Source: a virus. From it: DNA of 30,680 nucleotides. Every line of letters starts with the position of its first letter. The stretch's first letter is position 1. A model generated the notes under the pieces. The model searched no databases, was not told the DNA's origin, and saw only the letters and a list, made by a program, of their open reading frames with translations. The translations under genes were made by a program, and so were the position numbers. The stretch spans positions 1-30,680 of IMG/VR virus record IMGVR_UViG_3300046318_000295; one strand, written 5' to 3'. Shown piece by piece: positions 5,625-12,460 of the stretch.

Positions 5625-5757
5625 AATAATTCACCACAATAACAAACCAACAGAAAACCCCTGCAAACCCATTCAAGGCTTGCAAGGGTTGAACTGTGAA
5701 ACAAGAGTTAACAATAAATAGCAGACCAAAAAGAAAACCTGCTATCCACGAACCCAT
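5611..5757 (-). CDS. Possible hydrophobic microprotein (doubtful)
   Basis: A 48-codon frame starting two bases after the SSB stop and overlapping the RusA start by 14 bases. The product would have two hydrophobic stretches (WIAGFLFGLLFIVNS, and FAGVFCWFVIVV). Against it: there is no Shine-Dalgarno sequence before the ATG, and its middle coincides with a 14-bp hairpin plus T-run (5653-5690) that looks like an intrinsic terminator. It may be an accident of T-rich sequence. Confidence 0.3.
   Translation of the reverse strand: MGSWIAGFLFGLLFIVNSCFTVQPLQALNGFAGVFCWFVIVVNYYGKK
5653..5690 (-). terminator. Intrinsic terminator candidate after ssb
   Basis: On the minus strand the arm AACCCTTGCAAGCC pairs with GGGTTTGCAGGGGTT (14 pairs, two of them G-T wobbles) across a short loop, followed by TTTTCTG. 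It would end or attenuate transcription between ssb and rusA. The T-run is short and the hairpin also lies in a possible reading frame. Confidence 0.5.
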
Positions 5758-5760
5758 AAT

Positions 5761-6084
5761 TTAGAAGGGTGCGTTAGCAACAATAGATTCTAAAACTGGT
5801 GGAACAACTGCTGGAACATCAATTTGTGCATTGTTGATATCCAACTTGACTTTTCTTCCAGGCTTACCAGTCTTATCTTCAAAGTCTTCAATCTTTGCTG
5901 AAAGCTGCCCAAAAACAACAACATCTGCATCAACTGGCAAATTATGTGAAACAGCAAACCAAACTGTCCAAGTCCTTGTGTAATCTTCCCCAGTAGCCGA
6001 CTTGTAGCTTTCAACTAGAGAAAGTCCCTGATTGCTTGCACCAAAAACTTTTGAGACTTTACCTGCAACTTTTACAACTGCCAT
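5761..6084 (-). CDS. ssb: Single-stranded DNA-binding protein
   Basis: A 107-residue OB-fold-like protein: GKVSKVFGASNQGLSLVE, then YTRTWTVWFAVSHN (strands 2-3 with the Trp/Phe pattern typical of SSB), then ADVVVFGQLSAKIEDFEDK and a VKLDINNAQI strand. The body is followed by a short linker and the ending APF, like the SSB C-terminal tip that binds partner proteins, though the acidic residues before it are missing. It is shorter than bacterial SSB (about 150-180). It lies with dnaB, the winged-helix protein and rusA, as expected for coating replication and recombination intermediates. Confidence 0.72.
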   Translation of the reverse strand: MAVVKVAGKVSKVFGASNQGLSLVESYKSATGEDYTRTWTVWFAVSHNLPVDADVVVFGQLSAKIEDFEDKTGKPGRKVKLDINNAQIDVPAVVPPVLESIVANAPF

Positions 6085-6148
6085 TTTATTTTCTTCTTTC
6101 GTAGATTAGTTATTTTGTTTAGATTTGAAACTTTACTGCCAGATCATT

Positions 6149-6424
6149 CTATACGATATCGCTGACAATATGTGCAACATTTACACAATCCAAATGACCA
6201 CAAATGCGTTCCCCAGGATAAACCAAAACACCTTCGTCATCAATCGGATTCAAATTAGGATCTAAAGCACCCTGAAATGGAATACAGCGAAGTTTCCCGT
6301 ATTGAATGGTATTCGCTGGCTTCACCCTGCAAGAAACACAAAGCAGATCCTTCCTGCCACGCTTCTCAGCGTTCACAGTCCAAACAAAGCCACATCTGCG
6401 GCACTGCACCTGATTATCCTGCAA
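6149..6424 (-). CDS. Zinc-finger protein, HNH-like C-terminus
   Basis: A 91-residue protein with two Cys pairs in the N-terminal half (CRRC at 8-11 and CVSC near 29-32), consistent with one zinc ribbon. The C-terminal half contains an RICGHLDCVNVAHI segment, which resembles the last part of HNH nucleases (Cys...Cys-Asn...His). A full HNH active site is not evident. The start shown is TTG overlapping the dnaB stop; a GTG five codons later is an alternative. Binding to nucleic acid is likely but unproved. Confidence 0.6.
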   Translation of the reverse strand: MQDNQVQCRRCGFVWTVNAEKRGRKDLLCVSCRVKPANTIQYGKLRCIPFQGALDPNLNPIDDEGVLVYPGERICGHLDCVNVAHIVSDIV

Positions 6425-7700
6425 ACCCTATTTCCCTAACCCTAGAAAACTCACCATCAAACTTCGCTTCAAAGAAGCCAGTCGCACCATGCCGATTCTT
6501 CACCACATCCAAAGTAATCAAAGACTTCTGACCATAAGCGAAAAGCTTTTGGCTCTCACCCCTAGAAATCTTAGTATCTTCAATGATGTCTGCATCACTC
6601 TGCTTCCTAGAAAGCATAATGATCACATCTGCATCCTGCTCAATCTGACCTGAATCACGAAGATCACCTGCAGTCGGTCTTTCATCAGGCTTGCCATCAA
6701 TCCTACGATTCAACTGTGCCAAAGCAACCACAGGCACACCAAACTCCTTAGAAAGATTCTTCAAATCCATGCTGATCTGCGAAATCTGTTCATACTTCGG
6801 AGCTTTAGGATTAGCCGCCTGAATCAACTGCAGATAATCCACAAAGATAGCCTTCACAGGTCGCTTCAACAAAACAGAATTTAGATAAGCCCGAATCTGT
6901 GCAATGGTCTGACCACCACGATCCAAAATCATAAGCTTACTTTCAACAGTCTGAATCAAAGAAGCAATTGCAGACTTCCACTCAGGAAGAAGCAACCCAC
7001 GTTCAATGCTCTCCAAAGGAATTCCCAACTCACCAGCAACAACACGATTCAACAAGGAAGCCTTATCCATCTCCAAGCTAAAGAACAAAACATCTTCCAT
7101 CCTAGAAAGTTCCCAAGCCAACTGCATCCCAACCACAGTCTTACCAACTCCAGGTCTAGCACCAATAACATAAAGCCCAGACTGCTTCAACCCAACAATA
7201 AGCCGATTCAACCCAGCAAAACAAGTTTCCAAAGTCCTTTTAGGATTCAAGATCTCGTTCAACATCAACTGCAAATCCCAGCGAAGATCAGGCAACTCCA
7301 AAGCTTCCACAATCTTCAACTGATCCAACTTCACCCGAACAGAATCAATCTTGGACTGAACATCTCCACCCTTCTGCAACTCCAAAGCAAGCAAACCCAA
7401 CTGGCGTTCAACAGACTTCTCCAAAACCCTTGAAGCATAGAAATGAACATTCTGCGGCGTAAAAGCAAACTGCAAAGAATCCCAAACTCTCTGCCGAACA
7501 GCAGGACTCTCAATCTCAGCCGAAACAGTAAACACATCAAAGAACTTCTTCTTCTCAAACTGCTCCGACATAATGCCAAACGCTTCACGAAACCAAGGAG
7601 AATCAAAGTCATCAGCAACAAGCGAAACCTGATCCATGCCCAAACCCTGATTAGTCAAAAGACAAGCAACAACTAACTCTTCAAAATCAATTTCATTCAT
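6414..7700 (-). CDS. dnaB: Replicative DNA helicase, DnaB family
   Basis: A 428-residue DnaB-type helicase that would unwind DNA ahead of the phage fork. Residues 1-110 form the N-terminal helical domain (DFEELVVACLL..., FDVFTV). The RecA-like motor follows: Walker A GARPGVGKT (180-188), FFSLEM (206-211), Walker B IFVDYLQLI (285-293), AQLNRR (328-333), then DLRDSGQIEQDADVII (346-361) and a C-terminal KNRHGATG arginine-finger region. Length matches the family (about 430-470). It sits immediately downstream of the winged-helix protein, which may help load it. No primase was recognised in the window, so priming probably uses a host enzyme. Confidence 0.95.
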   Translation of the reverse strand: MNEIDFEELVVACLLTNQGLGMDQVSLVADDFDSPWFREAFGIMSEQFEKKKFFDVFTVSAEIESPAVRQRVWDSLQFAFTPQNVHFYASRVLEKSVERQLGLLALELQKGGDVQSKIDSVRVKLDQLKIVEALELPDLRWDLQLMLNEILNPKRTLETCFAGLNRLIVGLKQSGLYVIGARPGVGKTVVGMQLAWELSRMEDVLFFSLEMDKASLLNRVVAGELGIPLESIERGLLLPEWKSAIASLIQTVESKLMILDRGGQTIAQIRAYLNSVLLKRPVKAIFVDYLQLIQAANPKAPKYEQISQISMDLKNLSKEFGVPVVALAQLNRRIDGKPDERPTAGDLRDSGQIEQDADVIIMLSRKQSDADIIEDTKISRGESQKLFAYGQKSLITLDVVKNRHGATGFFEAKFDGEFSRVREIGFAG

Positions 7701-7702
7701 TT

Positions 7703-8317
7703 CTAATTCTTCCCTTTAGACTGCGAAGCAGCTCTGTCCAAGTATGCCCACCATCTCTCAAGCCTGACCTTCTCGGTATAAGCAGACCGACATTCATAGC
7801 CAGAAGCAAAAGAAGAAAGCAAGTCATCAACAAGCAACGGAGCAAGCCCAGAAACTTGAATAGAAGCAAGATGCAAATCACCAAACCTAGTGGAATCAAA
7901 AACAAGAATTTCACTATTGCTTTTAACTAATGTTTCTTTACTGTTTAGAGCCTTGATATTCAATGGGCTTTCTTCTTGAGAATCAAGGGTCTTATTCTGT
8001 GAGTTTCGGGACGCATTTCGTGGGCTATCTTTTACAGAATCAAGGCCTGGAAGCAAAATGGCGTAGCGATTAGCACGCTTAGAATGGGCTGATCCTTTGT
8101 CCCACACAAGCTCACCCGAAGCCTTCAAACGCTTCAAACAGCGATCAACAGTATCAACATTGCACCTAAGCATCATTGCGAGAGTTTCTCTGGTCGCAAA
8201 CATTCCCTTGGGCTGACGAAACTTGACTAACGCCAAAAGCAACAGCAAATCATTGCCCGAAGCCTGACTGTTCTGCCAGACTGCTTCATAATCTTCAAAT
8301 TTGTATCTTTTACTCAC
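7703..8317 (-). CDS. Winged-helix replication protein
   Basis: A 204-residue protein with an N-terminal winged helix-turn-helix: helices about 15-35 (GNDLLLLLALVKF), FATRETLAMMLRCNVDTVDR (40-59) as the HTH, and a wing GELVWDKGSAHSKRANRY (67-84). A Ser/Asn-rich linker follows, then a C-terminal helical part with RLERWWAYLD. Phage replication initiators and helicase loaders have this layout, and the gene directly precedes dnaB with only two bases between. Initiator or loader function is inferred from this neighbour. The start is GTG. Confidence 0.65.
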   Translation of the reverse strand: MSKRYKFEDYEAVWQNSQASGNDLLLLLALVKFRQPKGMFATRETLAMMLRCNVDTVDRCLKRLKASGELVWDKGSAHSKRANRYAILLPGLDSVKDSPRNASRNSQNKTLDSQEESPLNIKALNSKETLVKSNSEILVFDSTRFGDLHLASIQVSGLAPLLVDDLLSSFASGYECRSAYTEKVRLERWWAYLDRAASQSKGKN

Positions 8318-8333
8318 TTTGTCCCATTTTCAT

Positions 8334-9311
8334 TTACTTGTAAATTGCCGCTAAAACATCTTCATCAATAAGAAGGCGTAAAGCCATCTCTGCTTGCTGT
8401 GGAACAACTCCATTGCCCAAAGCTTTCAACTGCTCAACTCGCTTCAATCCGATTTCAGGATCACAAACCCAACCTTCAGGTAATCCCATAAGCCATTCCA
8501 CAAAGTCTGCAGAAAGCCTGTGGCCATCATCTTTACCATCTGGCTTAGTTGGCAAAGGTGCAGATCTGTCAATGACTGCTTCCCAACGCCTGATTGCAGG
8601 TTCAAACTTACCCCAAGAAACTGCTTCATTCACTACTTCTTCCCGAAGATTTCTGTAGCCGCCTGGACTTCGCAATTTCAATTCAGCAATCTGTTCAGGA
8701 GTTTTGATCTCTCTATGCTCCATGGTATTTAGAGTCGGCAACAATTTCATTTGAGAATTCAACAAGATATCTCTAGCCTGATTGCTCAACCAGACTTGCC
8801 CAGTCTTAGATTTAGTTTCACTGCTTTGAAGCGAAGGAGCTTTAGAGCCTTCACTAGCAACTGGAGTCATCAACAATTCCATTCGGACTGCCACGCCTAA
8901 GCTTGCTCCAGGCATCCCCTTAGTTTTGCCATCCAAATAATCTTGTCGCCTGCCCAAATAATCTTCAATCGGCTCGTCATGATTCCTGATATGAGCAACT
9001 GCAGGAGTCGGCAAAGTAACTAAATCCTTGACTTGATCCCTAAGCATCACATAGTGGCCTTTAGCGATTTTGACTTCGGCAGATACTGCTCCACCTTGAC
9101 CTTCAACTGCAATTGGGGAACGCAATAATGAAAATTCTGAATCTTTGATGAGCTGCTCCTGCATCTGAAGCCCGAACACCTGTCCATTTCGCATCATACC
9201 CGATATCGGCCAGCGACCCGAGAACGGCCTGAATTGCTGTGAAAACAGGTTCGCTTCCCCAACTGTCCAAATCTTCTTGACTGTATTCCATTCCGTTATC
9301 TGCTTGAGCAC
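8334..9311 (-). CDS. Cytosine-5 DNA methyltransferase, C-terminal part
   Basis: This frame carries the target-recognition region and last motifs of a C5 methyltransferase: LVTLPTPAVAHIRN and MELLMTPVASEG (proline-rich repeats typical of the variable region in phage enzymes), then HRLSADFVEWLMGLPEGW (motif IX) and QLKALGNGVVPQQA (motif X). It lacks motifs I-VIII, which lie in the +1-offset frame at 9103-9672. The frame is open to a GTG at 9311, but the first 60 or so codons overlap the N-terminal part and look unlike a protein, so the coding part probably begins near 9114. The two pieces would make one enzyme after a +1 shift at or near a C4 run at 9118-9115. Confidence 0.7.
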   Translation of the reverse strand: MLKQITEWNTVKKIWTVGEANLFSQQFRPFSGRWPISGMMRNGQVFGLQMQEQLIKDSEFSLLRSPIAVEGQGGAVSAEVKIAKGHYVMLRDQVKDLVTLPTPAVAHIRNHDEPIEDYLGRRQDYLDGKTKGMPGASLGVAVRMELLMTPVASEGSKAPSLQSSETKSKTGQVWLSNQARDILLNSQMKLLPTLNTMEHREIKTPEQIAELKLRSPGGYRNLREEVVNEAVSWGKFEPAIRRWEAVIDRSAPLPTKPDGKDDGHRLSADFVEWLMGLPEGWVCDPEIGLKRVEQLKALGNGVVPQQAEMALRLLIDEDVLAAIYK

Positions 9312-9672
9312 TTAGCAAACCCCTTACATTTTCTATAACAACCAACTTAGGTTGTAGTTCTTGAATAGCTCTGGCGAATTGAAGCCATAGCCCTGACCTT
9401 GTTCCTTCTTGAAGCCCTGCACGCTTCCCTGCAAGCGATAAATCTTGGCAAGGAAATCCACCAGTCAAAACATCTATTGGCTCAACTTGAGTGAAATCCA
9501 CTTCAGCGACATCCCGATAATTTGGGATTCCTGGAAAATGCTTTTCAAGGATTGCCGAAGGTGCTTTATCCCATTTACAGTGCCAAACAATTTCTGAATC
9601 CAAGACATTTAGCACTGCAAGATCCAGACCACCATAACCAGAGAAAAGACTGCCCACTTTCAATTTAGGCAT
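9103..9672 (-). CDS. Cytosine-5 DNA methyltransferase, N-terminal part
   Basis: A 189-residue frame with motif I SLFSGYGGLDLA (8-19), motif IV GGFPCQDLS with catalytic Cys75, motif VI ENVRG (114-118) and motif VIII AAHQRFRIFI (173-182). It stops right after motif VIII, where a whole enzyme would continue into the recognition domain; that continuation is in the other frame (8334-9311). The enzyme would transfer a methyl group from SAM to C5 of cytosine, protecting phage DNA from restriction. The ATG at 9672 is preferred over an in-frame TTG two codons upstream. The frameshift may be a true disruption, programmed, or a sequence error in the C4 run. Confidence 0.82.
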   Translation of the reverse strand: MPKLKVGSLFSGYGGLDLAVLNVLDSEIVWHCKWDKAPSAILEKHFPGIPNYRDVAEVDFTQVEPIDVLTGGFPCQDLSLAGKRAGLQEGTRSGLWLQFARAIQELQPKLVVIENVRGLLSAQADNGMEYSQEDLDSWGSEPVFTAIQAVLGSLADIGYDAKWTGVRASDAGAAHQRFRIFIIAFPNCS

Positions 9673-9958
9673 CTGCAAGGATTTCTTTCAACTTAGATTT
9701 TGCCGCCTTCAAATCTGCAGTGAACTGCCATTCAAGCGTTTCAACATCAAAGTCCTTATCCACTTTTCTAATACTGAAAAGCTTTTCACTCTGATTGAAA
9801 TTGTCTTCTTGGCTGATAAAGAAATAATCTGTCCCAACCTGCTTCAGGGTTGCCCAGTAAATCTTTGAACCCCAAAAGGCTAAGGCATCCTTGCTAAACC
9901 AGTGTCCAGTCTTAGCCCTGATAAGCAACCATTCATTGCAATCTTTGCTGTAAGTCAT
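9665..9958 (-). CDS. Hypothetical protein (cassette A, gene 4)
   Basis: A 97-residue protein beginning MTYSKDCNEWLLIRAKTG, aromatic-rich and probably beta in the first half (ALAFWGSKIYWATLK, DYFFISQED), ending in a Lys-rich helix (LKAAKSKLKEILADA). It is last of the four genes following leader A and is entered through GGTGCATAATG. The frame is open further upstream, but that extension would overlap the previous gene. It overlaps the methyltransferase start. No family was recognised. Confidence 0.65.
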   Translation of the reverse strand: MTYSKDCNEWLLIRAKTGHWFSKDALAFWGSKIYWATLKQVGTDYFFISQEDNFNQSEKLFSIRKVDKDFDVETLEWQFTADLKAAKSKLKEILADA

Positions 9959-10140
9959 TATGCACCTGCTTCCTGATTGAGATCTACGCCTAAGTCTGCG
10001 ACCCAAGTTCGCAACGACTGCTCTGACCAAAATGATTTGATGTGATAGCCACGCAACTGCAAGGCGTAAGTTGTTCTTTTACCTGATTTGATTTGCATAC
10101 TCCAGCCTTGGCCGAGTTGCTTAGTCTGAATAAAGATCAT
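9958..10140 (-). CDS. Hypothetical small protein (cassette A, gene 3)
   Basis: A 60-residue protein starting MIFIQTKQLGQGWSMQIK, with strands YALQLRGYHIKSFW and a short helix SLRTWVADLG, ending NQEAGA. A longer frame starting at 10224 is rejected because the ATG at 10140 comes from the GGTGCGTAATG junction and the extension overlaps the previous gene. The function is unknown. Confidence 0.65.
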   Translation of the reverse strand: MIFIQTKQLGQGWSMQIKSGKRTTYALQLRGYHIKSFWSEQSLRTWVADLGVDLNQEAGA

Positions 10141-10409
10141 TACGCACCGACCTTTTCCAGATTTTCCGACTGCAGCTTTTCTAAGTTTGCAATTTGTCTT
10201 CTTAGCGAATTGATTAACCACCACTGGCGATCTTCAGCGTAATAACCTGATCCAGTTTCTCTTTCAAGATCAGACTTCATGCAAGCGATCCAACTATCCA
10301 ACGTTGCAATCTCTACTTCATGCTTGCCTGCAGTTTGTGGCATCCACTCAATATCTGTTTCATGGCCATACCATCTAGCAATGTTTGGAAGGATTTTAAC
10401 TGTGATCAT
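10140..10409 (-). CDS. Hypothetical protein (cassette A, gene 2)
   Basis: An 89-residue protein: an N-terminal MITVKILPNIARWYGHE part, then a mainly helical section with many Trp (TLDSWIACMKSDLERE, RQWWLINSLRRQIANL) and an ending LEKVGA. The C-terminal helix could form a short coiled coil. It is joined to both neighbours by GGTGCGTAATG. No family was recognised. Confidence 0.65.
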   Translation of the reverse strand: MITVKILPNIARWYGHETDIEWMPQTAGKHEVEIATLDSWIACMKSDLERETGSGYYAEDRQWWLINSLRRQIANLEKLQSENLEKVGA

Positions 10410-10591
10410 TACGCACCCATAATTTCTGCGTATTCGCTTTTAACAACTCTTTTAGCAATTCTTACAATTGTTGCAGTTGAAGATTCTGACCAGTCAAGAA
10501 GTGCTTCGTCTTCAATGAAGTTTTGAATCTTCAGTGCTTCTTCCAAAGAAATGCTTAGATGTTCAGCAATCAGTCTTGTATACATGTTCAT
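10409..10591 (-). CDS. Hypothetical small helical protein (cassette A, gene 1)
   Basis: A 60-residue helical, acidic protein starting MNMYTRLIAEHLSISLEEAL and containing FIEDEALLDWSESSTATIVR; it ends EYAEIMGA. ATG 10591 is six bases after an AGGAC element; a second ATG two codons later is possible. It is the first gene after leader A. Similar short proteins occur in actinophages without known function. Confidence 0.68.
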   Translation of the reverse strand: MNMYTRLIAEHLSISLEEALKIQNFIEDEALLDWSESSTATIVRIAKRVVKSEYAEIMGA

Positions 10592-10643
10592 TTTTTGTCC
10601 TTTTGTCCTTCAGGGCTTGTTCCCTGATACATACAATGTAGCC
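10592..10643 (-). promoter_or_regulatory. Promoter and 5'-hairpin leader A
   Basis: On the minus strand: GGC plus TACATT (10640-10635), six bases, predicted +1 A at 10628, then a perfect 6-bp hairpin TCAGGG/CCCTGA (10627-10622 with 10615-10610) around the loop AACAAG, then AGGACAAAAGGACAAA and ATG 10591. The layout matches leader B (5047-5099) base for base in spacing while the stem sequence differs. Two tandem TATTTGGC copies lie just upstream (about 10642-10659). The stem may protect the transcript's 5' end or control access to the ribosome-binding segment. Confidence 0.6.
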
Positions 10644-10713
10644 AAATAACGCCAAATAGACGAATGTAAATGCATTTTTTTCAAAAGATTTTTAGCAGGA
10701 AAAGCCTTGAATT

Positions 10714-10881
10714 CTAGGGGTTTTTAGGCATATTTGCGAGCTTTACGCTTTGCTCCTGAAGCCTAGTAAGGATTTTGGCTCTAAGAATGACCTGATTCTG
10801 CCCTTCCAAGATTAGGGCTAATTCAGTCAATTCAGCGATATGGCTGATAAGTATTGCCTGTTCAATTTCTAGAGATTCCAT
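10714..10881 (-). CDS. Hypothetical helical microprotein
   Basis: A 55-residue helical protein, MESLEIEQAILISHIAELTE then LALILEGQNQVILRAKI and LQEQSVKLA, probably one or two amphipathic helices or a short coiled coil. The ATG at 10881 overlaps the 3' end of the annealing-protein gene by 20 bases; a longer frame to 10965 would lie almost wholly inside that gene. It is the last gene before leader A. The function is unknown. Confidence 0.6.
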   Translation of the reverse strand: MESLEIEQAILISHIAELTELALILEGQNQVILRAKILTRLQEQSVKLANMPKNP

Positions 10882-11365
10882 CTGCCTTACCTTTGATTGC
10901 TTCCAGAATACTTGACGGAACTTTATTCTGCTTCGCTTCATTGTAAAGGGAACGCAAGCCTTCAAGATCCGAAATGTTCTCTAACGCCGCCATCCAATTC
11001 TTTGAAGGAGAAACTCCCCGATTGACCTTGTTCATTTCTTCCCGAGTAACTCTCTTATCCCCAGAATAATTTGCGTTAGCCAGACACCTACCGATTGCTG
11101 AAGTTTCTGCGTTCTCCAGGGCTGAAGTTTTGTTGGCCATCCCTGCACCATCAATTTCAAAAGCCAAACCAGTCGCTTTCGGCAATCCCCGAGCCTGATC
11201 TTCAGAAGTCAAATAAACCCAAGCTTGCACAACCCAAGTCAAGATTGCTCTGTCATGTGCTTGAGTTATGTTCTTAGTAACTATTCTTCCATCTGGAAAA
11301 TCTCTGTAGAAGCGTGCAATTCTTTCGGCAACAGTTTCATAATCTGCAGGGTTAAAGTGAGCCAT
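10862..11365 (-). CDS. Putative ssDNA-annealing recombinase (ERF/Rad52-like)
   Basis: A 167-residue protein with YETVAERIARFYRDFPDGRI (9-28), a beta section WVVQAWVYLTSEDQARGLPK and the motif KTSALENAETSAIGRCLANA (79-98), which resembles the ETSAIGRALA core of phage ERF/Sak-type annealing proteins. The basic segment SGDKRVTREEMNK follows. Its gene lies two genes after the YqaJ exonuclease, the usual exonuclease-annealing pairing of lambda-type recombination. Together they would process and anneal DNA ends during replication or genome circularisation. The motif resemblance is recalled, not computed, so the family call is moderate. Confidence 0.6.
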   Translation of the reverse strand: MAHFNPADYETVAERIARFYRDFPDGRIVTKNITQAHDRAILTWVVQAWVYLTSEDQARGLPKATGLAFEIDGAGMANKTSALENAETSAIGRCLANANYSGDKRVTREEMNKVNRGVSPSKNWMAALENISDLEGLRSLYNEAKQNKVPSSILEAIKGKADGISRN

Positions 11366-11562
11366 TATCTATCTTCTTTCTTCAAGCCTAAAGTGATTAG
11401 GACTGTTATAAGTTCTTGTCTTTCTTCAGGTGTCAATTCAATTTCAAACTTTGCAGAATAACCTATTCCAGATTCAGGAATAGCCTTCAGAATCAAATTG
11501 AAATCTCCTTCATCCCCAAAAGTAAATCCGTCAAATTCATATCTTGCGTTTTCTTTACTCAT
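11365..11562 (-). CDS. Hypothetical small protein between exonuclease and annealing genes
   Basis: A 65-residue protein starting MSKENARYEFDGFTFGDEGD, with a strand-rich middle (FNLILKAIPESG, YSAKFEIEL) and a C-terminal helix TPEERQELITVLITLGLKKE. It fits exactly between the exonuclease and annealing genes, with its stop forming TAATG with the latter. It may be an accessory of the recombination pair, but this rests on position alone. Confidence 0.65.
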   Translation of the reverse strand: MSKENARYEFDGFTFGDEGDFNLILKAIPESGIGYSAKFEIELTPEERQELITVLITLGLKKEDR

Positions 11563-11563
11563 T

Positions 11564-12445
11564 TTATTTCGCTTTCTTGATTGTTAGATAAGGAAGGCCA
11601 CCAGCACGCTGACTTAGAGTGCAACAGATTACGCCATCAATAGTTCCATTCTTTGCACCATTCAAAGCTGCAACAGTTCTGGATTTCATTTCACGAAGAA
11701 AAGATTCGGCTTCATCAAATTTTGATTGAGCATTGAAAAGTTCAACGCCCAACTGACCTAACTCTTCATTTCTGACTTCAATGTCTGGAGATAACGCTTT
11801 AGCAGTTTCATAAGTGGATTCAGATCCATCCCATTCAGGTTGCAGATTTTCTAAGACATTCTGTCTGAATCTGTTCACTGCTTGAAGCATTGAATCCCAT
11901 TCAAAGTCATCCCAAAGTACTTCATACTCTTTATAGCGGCCAGCATTGACAACAGCGAAGACTGTCTTCTTCAAGCCAAAGACGAACATATACCAAAAGA
12001 CTTGAGCCTTGTAATGCTCTGGCACTGCATCCCAATAAGTTGCAGTATGTTTGATCTCCAAAATGTAAGCCTGCTCATTTTCATCAAAGCAGATACCATC
12101 TGGATTAGCGTGCATCCATTCATAACTTTTAGAAGCATAAGTTCCAACTTCTTCAACGACATGATCAGGATGTTGCTCTTTGTAAAGCTCACGAATTGCA
12201 GGCTCAACTAACTGCCCAAGTCGCATAGCAGTATTTCCGATTCTAGGTCTTTCCAGCCTTCCAGTCTTTTCAGCCCACAAAGTCATTGCAGAAGTAAAAG
12301 GAGATAAGCCCAAGATTGCACCTATTTCGGATCCTGAAATGACTCCAACCTGATTTCTCAAGGCGTGCCATTCAGGGGAACTGTTTTCAAAATTTCCAAG
12401 GAAAACAGCGTTTTCAAGTATTTGAGTCAATTTATTGTTTTTCAT
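11564..12445 (-). CDS. YqaJ/lambda-Exo-type exonuclease
   Basis: A 293-residue nuclease of the PD-(D/E)XK YqaJ family, which resects double-strand ends 5' to 3'. Visible motifs: EWHALRNQVGVISGSEIGAI (25-44), GQLVEPAIRELY with the conserved Glu81, HANPDG with Asp116, the catalytic ILEIKHT (ExK, Glu130-Lys132), and YKAQVFWYM with Gln148. The reading frame is open 51 codons further upstream, but that extension overlaps whiB on the other strand and contains no family motif. The chosen ATG starts just before the normal YqaJ N-terminus. Upstream there is TATAGT with exactly six bases to the ATG and no proper Shine-Dalgarno, suggesting a leaderless mRNA. First gene of the early leftward block. Confidence 0.87.
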   Translation of the reverse strand: MKNNKLTQILENAVFLGNFENSSPEWHALRNQVGVISGSEIGAILGLSPFTSAMTLWAEKTGRLERPRIGNTAMRLGQLVEPAIRELYKEQHPDHVVEEVGTYASKSYEWMHANPDGICFDENEQAYILEIKHTATYWDAVPEHYKAQVFWYMFVFGLKKTVFAVVNAGRYKEYEVLWDDFEWDSMLQAVNRFRQNVLENLQPEWDGSESTYETAKALSPDIEVRNEELGQLGVELFNAQSKFDEAESFLREMKSRTVAALNGAKNGTIDGVICCTLSQRAGGLPYLTIKKAK

Positions 12446-12460
12446 ACCTAAACTATAGTT
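12446..12460. promoter_or_regulatory. Overlapping divergent leaderless promoters
   Basis: Only 15 bases separate the divergent exonuclease and whiB starts. Leftward, TATAGT (12457-12452 on the minus strand) is followed by six bases and ATG. Rightward, TAAACT (12449-12454) is followed by six bases and ATG 12461. Both match TANNNT at the spacing expected if transcription starts on the A of ATG. The boxes overlap by three bases inside the perfect palindrome AACTATAGTT (12451-12460), so the two promoters should compete. The -35 elements would lie inside the opposite genes and are not obvious. Confidence 0.55.

Noticed and set aside
9103-9311. Two independent methyltransferase genes
   Set aside because: Neither part has all motifs; motifs I-VIII and IX-X are complementary and adjoin exactly at the frame change.
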